A stretch of DNA of 7,472 nt, taken from NCBI GenBank assembly GCA_022701475.1, contig JAKOOI010000059.1, positions 1 to 7,472 of the forward strand. The letters are read 5' to 3'. A model generated the notes under the pieces. It was not told where the DNA came from. It saw only the letters and a program-made list of their open reading frames with translations, and did no database searches. The stretch's first letter is position 1; each line of letters opens with the position of its first letter. The translations under genes and the position numbers were made by a program. This stretch comes from Weeksellaceae bacterium. GTDB taxonomy: Bacteria; Bacteroidota; Bacteroidia; Flavobacteriales; Weeksellaceae. This document shows, in pieces, positions 1 to 5,850 of the stretch.

Positions 1-1009
1 AACTGTCAACTGTCCCGGTATATCCATTGTTGTCTACCTGTCCTACCCAGTAATAATACGTCTTTGCAGAAGAAGTGGTATTATTCAGGATAACTGCCCC
101 CGAAAGCAGTCCGAATCTTGTAGAAGGTCCCCATATTCCGCTCATCAGCCGCGATCCTACAATATCATTACTGAAACTGAAAGTAGTGGGACTGTCTGAA
201 AAAGTACTGCGTAACCAGATTGACTGGCCTGCCGGCATAAGGGTGAAGTTCGTCACAAGCTGGGTGGTATTTACGATATATTTGCTGTTTGCCGGGATGG
301 TAATGGTTGTTCCGGTATAATTGTAATCGGCCCAGTTGGTGGAATTGAGCGTAGCTCCGGCAGGAGAAACACTGGCCTGAATAACCGGTGCGGAAGCAGC
401 AGGAAGCGCTTGCTTACGGATTACACCGTCATTATCGGCGGTCAGCATTACGGTACCTCCGGAAGAGGGTATATTACGGAGGCGGGCGGTTCCGTTCACA
501 TCCGGCGGCTGAGAAGGGACTGCAGTCCCGATCCCTATATTTCCCGCTGAATCAAAGGTGGTGGTAGAAGCAGAGCCGGAGATATTCAGGGCATTTCCGT
601 TATTGCTAATGGTGGTGACCTGGTTCAGTGCTCCTCCCAGACGCAGATTGCTGCCGGATAAAGAAATTCCATTGCTTGCCATGTAAGTTCTTCCCAGTTT
701 CTGCCATAGGGTTCCGTCAAAATAATAATATCCTTCCGAATCGATATTGAGGGTTTTGGGTGTTGTTACAGAAACAGCGGCGGTAGCATACATGACGGTT
801 CCTGTCTGCCCGGCGCCGTACTGGTTATCGGCAGCCTGAATCTGGTTTCCGGTAAGCTTCGGCAGGATCATTCCTTCCGCCGTGGTTCCGTTGCTGTTTC
901 CGGCACTTACCTCAAAAGTAGCTCTGGGAGTCTGAGTATTGATCCCGACTTGGGAATACAGGAATGATGAGAAAAGAAGGGCAACTGCAATAGATGCGTG
1001 TTTGTTCAT
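1..1009 (-). CDS. Secreted fibre-like surface protein, C-terminus cut by window edge
   Basis: An open frame without stop runs from ATG at 1009 to the window edge (336 codons visible). Residues 1-19 form a Sec signal peptide (Lys3, hydrophobic core AIAVALLFSSFL-like, likely cleavage LYS|Q20). The mature protein opens with QVGINTQTPRATFEVS (20-35), an opening I know from many Chryseobacterium-type secreted proteins of unknown role. A second, looser copy, NIGIGTAVPSQPPDVNGTARL, lies at about 157-177. Between them sits a segment ending in YYYFDGTLWQKLG (95-106). The rest is rich in Gly, Ser, Thr and Asn with alternating hydrophobics, suggesting beta-rich, fibre-like structure. No Cys and no catalytic motif are visible. 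The missing C-terminus could hold a type IX secretion sorting domain or an anchoring domain; this cannot be judged here. The gene has its own promoter and lies after the selO terminator, so it is probably monocistronic or first in its unit. Function unknown; secretion is well supported. Confidence 0.85.
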   Translation of the reverse strand, partial: MNKHASIAVALLFSSFLYSQVGINTQTPRATFEVSAGNSNGTTAEGMILPKLTGNQIQAADNQYGAGQTGTVMYATAAVSVTTPKTLNIDSEGYYYFDGTLWQKLGRTYMASNGISLSGSNLRLGGALNQVTTISNNGNALNISGSASTTTFDSAGNIGIGTAVPSQPPDVNGTARLRNIPSSGGTVMLTADNDGVIRKQALPAASAPVIQASVSPAGATLNSTNWADYNYTGTTITIPANSKYIVNTTQLVTNFTLMPAGQSIWLRSTFSDSPTTFSFSNDIVGSRLMSGIWGPSTRFGLLSGAVILNNTTSSAKTYYYWVGQVDNNGYTGTVDS

Positions 1010-1152
1010 GTTGAAAATTTTAATATAATTTATTATTGTTCGGAAAATAAAATGGGATGGTATGGTGTGGTAAGAAAAGGATAATATGCCATGTAGATTC
1101 CGAATCACCTTCTTAACCCTTCTACAGATGCATATCTGATCTGTTGATGTTG
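1010..1152 (-). promoter_or_regulatory. Long 5' leader of the secreted-protein gene, partly G-free
   Basis: About 135 nt separate the predicted transcription start (near 1146) from the ATG at 1009. The plus strand has no C from 1042 to 1088, so the RNA has no G for 47 nt and is pyrimidine/A-rich with ACCACACC- and ACCATCCC-type runs; it should be largely unstructured. Further upstream lie two small inverted repeats: GATTC-C-GAATC (1096-1106) and CAGAT-GCAT-ATCTG (1125-1138). The last bases before the ATG are AT-rich with no Shine-Dalgarno motif, as usual in Bacteroidota. No known riboswitch was recognised. A regulatory role is inferred only from length and composition. Confidence 0.4.
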
Positions 1153-1160
1153 CAAAGATA
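1153..1160 (-). promoter_or_regulatory. TAnnTTTG promoter box of the secreted-protein gene
   Basis: The minus strand reads TATCTTTG followed by CA, a perfect match to the Bacteroidota housekeeping -7 consensus TAnnTTTG. No exact TTG is found at the usual 17-23 bp upstream; a TTG at 1190-1192 is 29 bp away, and TTC at 1182-1184 is at 21 bp. The -33 element is therefore weak or degenerate. The expected start is near 1146. The region upstream is very AT-rich, which may help promoter opening. Confidence 0.65.
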
Positions 1161-1326
1161 ATAATTTACTTTTATTGTAATGAACGGTGCAATAATATTT
1201 TAATTTAATTAATAATGGATTAATAAATTATGTTAAAATAAAATAATTTAATAATATCAGGCATATTGGTGCAGTATAATGATTTGAAAACCAAATTACA
1301 AAGGAATGACGTTACGAGACTGCAAT
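1161..1326. other. AT-rich intergenic spacer
   Basis: This stretch lies between the secreted-protein promoter and the selO terminator. About 1191-1256 is almost pure A/T, with an imperfect inverted repeat ATTAAT-(5 nt)-ATTAAT (1208-1224). I see no open frame with a plausible start, no RNA gene and no mobile-element ends. It may act as an upstream AT-rich element for the promoter at 1153-1160; that is inference. Confidence 0.5.
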
Positions 1327-1361
1327 AAAAAACCTCTTCAGCATGTACAGTCTGAAGAGGT
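1327..1361 (-). terminator. Rho-independent terminator of selO
   Basis: On the minus strand a perfect 10-bp stem (plus-strand arms 1332-1341 and 1352-1361, core CCTCTTCAG / CTGAAGAGG) closes a 10-nt loop and is followed at once by a T run (A6 at 1327-1332 on plus; its last base can also pair at the stem foot). It begins about 23 nt after the selO stop. There is no T run on the other side, so it acts for minus-strand transcription only. It separates selO from the secreted-protein gene. Confidence 0.88.
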
Positions 1362-1383
1362 GTAATATATCATAAAGCCGGCG

Positions 1384-2925
1384 CTATGAACTACAGGAAA
1401 GCATGGAACATCCTGAAATGTCATCATATCCTGAAGGCCTTTTCACGGAAAACTCAGGATAGCGTTCTTCATACGGATGTTCAAGGGCATCCGTCAGCTT
1501 CTCCAGTATTTCCGTTTTGCCTTCATTAATTTCTTCAATGCATTGATACAGCAGGTAGTTTCTTACAATGAATTTAGGATTTGTCTTATTCATGATTTCC
1601 AAAGACTTTTCCTGTGAAATCAGGTTCCGCTCCAGTCTTGACTGATATTCCTGCAGGAAGGCATTCAGTTGGGAGAGGTCTTTCTCGTTCAGGAACGTGT
1701 AAGAAACATTTTCGAACTGCGTCCTGAGGTCTGCTGTCCGGTCATACTGTGCAAGCTGGCTGAAAAACAAGGTGTAATCGAGCTGAAGGTCCTGCATCAG
1801 GCTCTGCCATCCGGTAAAAAACTTTTCGTCATTCGTCAGCAGTTGGTCGAAGCCGAATTTCCGGCACAGCATCCGGTCATGGGTTTCCCAAAAGTAACTT
1901 CCGAAATCATTAAGGATCTCCTCAAGGAATTTTTCATCCTGGATCAGCGGGTGAAGGGCGTTCGCCAGCTGCCACAGATTCCACTGGGCAATCTGCCCCT
2001 GCTTTCCAAAGGCATATCTCCTGCCCGGCAGATCGGTGGTATTGGGTGTAAAGTTCAGGTTATACTCGTCCATCATCGAATACGGCCCGTAATCGATGGT
2101 AAGCCCGAGAATTGACATGTTGTCGGTATTCATCACGCCATGAACAAATCCCACGCGGTACCATTCTACCATGAGGTCAGCTGTTTTGCGGCACACGCTT
2201 TCAAAGAAGTCCCTGTATTTCTGTGGTCCTTCTGAACTGATTTCCGGATAGTAATTATCGATGGTATAATCCGTCAGTTTCCGGAGCGTATCGTATTCTC
2301 TTTGTGCGGACATCAGCTCGAAATGCCCGAAACGCAGAAAGCTTTCTGCAGTACGGATAACAACGGCTCCCTTTTCATCTTTCGGATTACCGTCATACAT
2401 GATATCGCGAACTACTTCTTCTCCTGTAAAAGCAAGGCTCAGTGCACGGGTAGTAGGGATTCCGAGATGGAACATGGCTTCACTCATCAGGTATTCCCGG
2501 ACAGATGATCTCAGTACCGCTCTTCCGTCGGCATGACGGGAATATGGGGTTGCTCCGGCACCTTTCCACTGGATTTCGTTCCGCTGCCCGGAAGCATTTA
2601 TGATCTCTCCGGCAAGGATGGCCCGGCCGTCTCCCAGCTGGCCTGCCCAATTTCCGAACTGATGCCCCGCATAAGCAGTAGCATAAGGCTGTATGTTCTC
2701 CGGAAGCCGGTTTCCCACCAGAAAATCAAGGTCTTTCACTTCAAAATTCCCCAGACCGGAATCCTGGGCCAGTTTCTCATTGAAGGCAATGAGCCTTGGC
2801 TGGTCGAAACCGGCCGGAGCCACTGTTGAAAACAGGACTTTCGGGGTATTTCGCTGCATCATGTTCCCGGAAAAATCACCGGGGAATATTTTTATGAAGG
2901 GTTGTCGGATATTTTCGATATTCAT
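1384..2925 (-). CDS. selO: Protein adenylyltransferase SelO (YdiU/UPF0061 family)
   Basis: SelO has a protein-kinase-like fold with inverted ATP binding and transfers AMP from ATP to Ser, Thr or Tyr of proteins, with a role in redox stress in studied homologues. With ATG 2925 the protein is 513 aa, normal for the family. Visible motifs are GQLGDGRA (96-102 region, R101), WKGAG (K121), SRHADGRAVLRSSVREYL (129-146, E144), HGVMNTDNM (262-270, D268 and N269) and DYGPY (D278). The spacings R101-K121 (20), K121-E144 (23) and N269-D278 (9) equal those I recall for the catalytic set of the Pseudomonas syringae enzyme (R93, K113, E136, D252, N253, D262). The protein ends SCSS: Cys511, third from the end, is where animal SelO carries selenocysteine. 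A longer frame could start at TTG 2964 or ATG 2943, but TTG 2964 lies in a terminator hairpin and the conserved 'NI.QPFI.IFPGD' opening starts right after ATG 2925. It has its own promoter and terminator, so is likely monocistronic. Confidence 0.95.
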   Translation of the reverse strand: MNIENIRQPFIKIFPGDFSGNMMQRNTPKVLFSTVAPAGFDQPRLIAFNEKLAQDSGLGNFEVKDLDFLVGNRLPENIQPYATAYAGHQFGNWAGQLGDGRAILAGEIINASGQRNEIQWKGAGATPYSRHADGRAVLRSSVREYLMSEAMFHLGIPTTRALSLAFTGEEVVRDIMYDGNPKDEKGAVVIRTAESFLRFGHFELMSAQREYDTLRKLTDYTIDNYYPEISSEGPQKYRDFFESVCRKTADLMVEWYRVGFVHGVMNTDNMSILGLTIDYGPYSMMDEYNLNFTPNTTDLPGRRYAFGKQGQIAQWNLWQLANALHPLIQDEKFLEEILNDFGSYFWETHDRMLCRKFGFDQLLTNDEKFFTGWQSLMQDLQLDYTLFFSQLAQYDRTADLRTQFENVSYTFLNEKDLSQLNAFLQEYQSRLERNLISQEKSLEIMNKTNPKFIVRNYLLYQCIEEINEGKTEILEKLTDALEHPYEERYPEFSVKRPSGYDDISGCSMLSCSS

Positions 2926-2930
2926 AAGAT

Positions 2931-2964
2931 CAAAGGTAGGCATTAAATAGAAAAGACCTTTCAA
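2931..2964 (-). promoter_or_regulatory. Predicted selO promoter, possibly giving a leaderless mRNA
   Basis: The minus strand has TACCTTTG at 2938-2931, a perfect TAnnTTTG box. A TTG lies at 2964-2962 with a 23-bp spacer, at the upper end of the range known for Flavobacterium promoters (TTG-N17-23-TAnnTTTG). Transcription would begin about 5-7 nt past the box, at about 2924-2926, which coincides with the ATG at 2925. The TTG lies in the downstream arm of the preceding gene's terminator hairpin. The box also reads in frame as 'TFD' of the longer selO frame, so a chance match is possible. Confidence 0.5.
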
Positions 2965-2978
2965 ATGATTGAAAGGTC
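2951..2978 (-). terminator. Rho-independent terminator of the ricT-gldH-PBP unit
   Basis: A perfect 10-bp stem (GACCTTTCAA at 2955-2964 and TTGAAAGGTC at 2969-2978 on plus) with a 4-nt loop is followed on the minus strand by TTTTCTATTT. It starts about 22 nt after the PBP stop codon. The T-rich side lies only in the minus direction. Its 3' part overlaps the predicted -33 region of selO, so the two units are packed very tightly. Confidence 0.85.
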
Positions 2979-3000
2979 CTGTGTATTTCTATGAAAGAAT

Positions 3001-5379
3001 TTATTTATTATTGAAGTCTATATCTTCGCCTGTATTCAGGTTATCATTGATGTTTTCTTCTTTTTTACCTGAAGTTTTAGGCCCGGAAGGTTCTGCGGGC
3101 TTCGGATTCTTGATCTCATCCAGGGTCTGCAGTCCTCCGTCATCACCATATCCTCCGCTAAGCCCTTTCAGGTTGGAGCAGCCGTCTTTCCATTCGGAAG
3201 GCTTTACGAACTTATCACTTGGCAAAACACCGAGGCTTTTATCGGCCCATACTTTCTTCATGAAGATGGCCCAGATCGGTAAGGCCATTTTAGCTCCCTG
3301 TCCTTCTCCGGTTCCGAAGAAGTGGGTGGCACGGTCTTCCCATCCTACCCAGGCACCGGTAGCGAGCTTCGGTACGATTCCCATGAACCAACCGTCGGAG
3401 TTATTCTGTGTAGTTCCCGTTTTACCGGCAATTTCTATATCTTTTGAAATCCCTTTTCTTCCCAATTCACCGGAAGCCGTACCGTATTGGGCTACGCCTT
3501 TCATCAGTTCGATCATGGTATAGGCATACATCGGGTTCATTACTTCCTTCGGTTCCGCATTCACTTCCTTGATTACCCTTCCGTTGGCATCTTCGATTCT
3601 CCAGATCATTTCCGGCTTGTTGTAGTTACCGTAATTGGCAAAAGTACTGTAGGCACCTACCATTTCATAGATCGTAATATCGGAAGAACCCAAGGCCATC
3701 GGCAGGCTGGTGGAAATATCTTCCGTTACCCCAAGGTCCCGGGCTGTCTGAATGACGCTCTGGGTTCCTGCCATCTCAGCAAGCCGTAGCGCCACCGGGT
3801 TCTGGGAATGGGCAAGGGCATCTTTCAGGGTCAGCATGCCGCCTCTTCCCGGAACGTGATAGGTTCCTTTGTTGAAGCTGGCATTGGAAACTACGGAACA
3901 AGGGGTCATCCCCAGTTTCATAATGGCCGTAGCATATACAAATGGCTTAAAGGTGGATCCTACCTGCCTTTTTCCCTGTTTGATGTGGTCATACTGGAAG
4001 TGCTGCCAGTCGATACCGCCTACCCAGGCTTTGATGTCACCGGTTCCCGGAGTTACCGACATCAGGCCGGCCTGAGCCACTTTCTTATGCCACCGGATGG
4101 AATCCCATGGCGACATTTCAACTTCTTCTTCTCCTGCCCAGGTAAAGCGGGAGGTTTTTACCGGCTTCTTGAATTCCATCATGATGGAATCTTCGGAAAC
4201 GCCTGCTGCTTTCAGCTGTTTGTAACGCCCGGTCCTTTTCATGGCCTGAACCATCACTTCGCTGATCTGCTTGTCGTTCAGATAATAGAACGGCCAGTTT
4301 TTTCTGCCCCGTTGCTCGGCATCAAACCTTTTCTGGACATCTGTTAAATGTTCTTTAATGGCATCCTCGGCATATTTCTGCATTTTGGAATCCAGTGTTA
4401 CATAAATCTTCAGGCCGTCTTTATACAGGTTCAGTTTTTTACCGTTCTGTTTCTCGTAATCGTCCAGGTATTTATCGATTTCTTTTCTCAGATAGAACTT
4501 GTAATAAGCGGAATATCCGTCGCTGATGTTTTTTATGGGATGATAATCCAGGGCAATGGGAGTAGCCGTTGCTTTGGTAAAAGTCTCCTGGTCGATATAT
4601 CCTGTTTTAAGCATCTGGTCCAGTACTACGTCACGTCTTGTTTTCGCCCTTTCAGGGTTTCTCATCGGATTGTTCTTCACCGGATTTTCCAGCATGGCCA
4701 CAAACATGGCGGCTTCCGGCAATGTCAGCTCGGACGTTTTTTTATTGAAATAGATTTTAGAGGCCATTTCAATTCCGTTGGCGTTGTACAGGAAATCGAA
4801 CTTATTGAAGTATAAAGTGACAATTTCTTCCTTTGTATACCTTTTCTCAAGGCTTACAGCCACCACCCACTCTTTTAATTTTTGGAAAGCTCTTTCAATT
4901 TTATTCTGGGAAGCTCCGTTTGTAAAAAGCAGTTTTGCAAGCTGCTGGGTAATGGTGGATCCGCCTCCGCGTCCGCCTCCATATACAATAGCTCTGGCCA
5001 CCGACTGTAAATCAATTCCCGAGTGTTCCTTAAAACGTTCATCCTCTTTAGCCTGTAAGGCATAGATAAGAAAAGGAGGAAGGTCTTTATAAATGATAGG
5101 CTGTGTTTTCTCCTTCTCAAACTTGCCGAGAAGCACACCGTCTGAAGAGATGATTTCGGAGGCTACATAAATATCCGGGTTCTCAAGCTCCTTTACATCG
5201 GGCATTTCGCCGAGGAAACCCTGGGACACTGCAAAGAAAAGTGCTGAAATCCCTAAAACCACCGCAATAAGGCCAATCCAGATCATCCGGACCCATTTTT
5301 TCCATGCGGTATTTTTCTTTTTGGGCGGAAGAGGGAAGGTTTTCCCTTTTCTTCCTGCATTCGATTTGTTTTCTTCCAT
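3001..5379 (-). CDS. Class A penicillin-binding protein (PBP1A type, GT51 + transpeptidase)
   Basis: This bifunctional peptidoglycan synthase polymerises lipid II into glycan strands and cross-links stem peptides in the periplasm, anchored in the inner membrane. The 792 residues show a Lys-rich cytosolic head (1-30), one membrane helix (about 31-53), a GT51 domain (about 75-255) with EDERFKEHSG (catalytic E112), GGSTITQQLAK (139-149), KLKE (second Glu E170), YFNK...NGIEMASKIYFNK and LTLPEAA, a charged linker region (about 330-430), and a transpeptidase domain with STFK (catalytic S475, K478), SQN (525-527) and KTGT (653-656). All catalytic motifs are intact. The tail (about 755-792) is polar, Pro/Lys/Asn/acidic and probably disordered. 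Length and order fit the PBP1A (mrcA/ponA) group; which paralogue it is cannot be told from one sequence. ATG 5379 is only 6 nt past the gldH stop, so it is probably co-transcribed with gldH and ricT. A terminator follows. Confidence 0.95.
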   Translation of the reverse strand: MEENKSNAGRKGKTFPLPPKKKNTAWKKWVRMIWIGLIAVVLGISALFFAVSQGFLGEMPDVKELENPDIYVASEIISSDGVLLGKFEKEKTQPIIYKDLPPFLIYALQAKEDERFKEHSGIDLQSVARAIVYGGGRGGGSTITQQLAKLLFTNGASQNKIERAFQKLKEWVVAVSLEKRYTKEEIVTLYFNKFDFLYNANGIEMASKIYFNKKTSELTLPEAAMFVAMLENPVKNNPMRNPERAKTRRDVVLDQMLKTGYIDQETFTKATATPIALDYHPIKNISDGYSAYYKFYLRKEIDKYLDDYEKQNGKKLNLYKDGLKIYVTLDSKMQKYAEDAIKEHLTDVQKRFDAEQRGRKNWPFYYLNDKQISEVMVQAMKRTGRYKQLKAAGVSEDSIMMEFKKPVKTSRFTWAGEEEVEMSPWDSIRWHKKVAQAGLMSVTPGTGDIKAWVGGIDWQHFQYDHIKQGKRQVGSTFKPFVYATAIMKLGMTPCSVVSNASFNKGTYHVPGRGGMLTLKDALAHSQNPVALRLAEMAGTQSVIQTARDLGVTEDISTSLPMALGSSDITIYEMVGAYSTFANYGNYNKPEMIWRIEDANGRVIKEVNAEPKEVMNPMYAYTMIELMKGVAQYGTASGELGRKGISKDIEIAGKTGTTQNNSDGWFMGIVPKLATGAWVGWEDRATHFFGTGEGQGAKMALPIWAIFMKKVWADKSLGVLPSDKFVKPSEWKDGCSNLKGLSGGYGDDGGLQTLDEIKNPKPAEPSGPKTSGKKEENINDNLNTGEDIDFNNK

Positions 5380-5385
5380 TGATGA

Positions 5386-5850
5386 TTACGGTTTTGCCGT
5401 TTCTATTTTTACTCCAATGTCTTCAATTCCCGGAAGGTTGTCGTTCCTCATCGCCTGTGTAAGGCCGATTTCATATTTTCCCTTTGCCGGAAACCGGTAG
5501 TTTAATTTATACTGGAACAGGGTTTCCTTCGTATCTCCGAATCCCGTTCCCAGCCATTCGCCGTTGGGCTTTGCGAGGATGTAGTTCATCGTATCCGTTT
5601 GTTTTTTCCTGGACTGAATGTCGGTGAAGTTAACGATGAACCGGATATTGCTGTAAGGATATTCATTGTTGTTCCTTACGACAAATAGGATGTCCTTAGG
5701 ATTTTGGGGATCTGAAATTTCAAGACTGAACTTTTGCTCACCTTTCCTGTTCCATTTGTTATTAACGGAATTCATGATGACCTCGCCTTCCGAAGAAGAC
5801 TGGCAGCTAAAAAAAAGCATGAGGGATAATAATCCTGAAATTTTACCCAT
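5386..5850 (-). CDS. gldH: Gliding motility lipoprotein GldH
   Basis: GldH is a Bacteroidota cell-envelope lipoprotein required for gliding in Flavobacterium johnsoniae and linked to the type IX secretion/gliding machinery; its biochemical role is not known. The 154-aa protein has a lipoprotein signal MGKISGLLSLMLFFSC with lipidated Cys16, then an Ig-like beta-rich body with the family features FVVRNNNEYPYSNI (about 58-71) and AKPNGEWLGTGFGDTKET (about 95-112). I chose ATG 5850 because it places a short n-region and hydrophobic core directly before the lipobox. The in-frame ATG at 5925 would add 25 mostly charged residues and lies within ricT. The start overlaps the ricT stop (ATGGGTAA, 8 nt), which suggests translational coupling. 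The upstream stretch is A-rich with no Shine-Dalgarno motif. After Cys16 comes QSSSEGE, which I could not match to a known surface-export signal. Chryseobacterium-like bacteria often carry gld genes without visible gliding, where they may serve secretion. Confidence 0.93.
   Translation of the reverse strand: MGKISGLLSLMLFFSCQSSSEGEVIMNSVNNKWNRKGEQKFSLEISDPQNPKDILFVVRNNNEYPYSNIRFIVNFTDIQSRKKQTDTMNYILAKPNGEWLGTGFGDTKETLFQYKLNYRFPAKGKYEIGLTQAMRNDNLPGIEDIGVKIETAKP

Noticed and set aside
1201..1230. AT-rich inverted repeat as ends of an invertible promoter
   Set aside because: The repeats are composed of A and T only, are 5 nt apart, do not flank the promoter at 1153-1160, and occur by chance in such DNA.
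2926..2964. TTG start at 2964 or ATG at 2943 for selO
   Set aside because: TTG 2964 lies in the terminator hairpin of the PBP gene and the extra residues do not fit the family N-terminus. ATG 2943 is before the predicted promoter box; ATG 2925 directly precedes the conserved opening.
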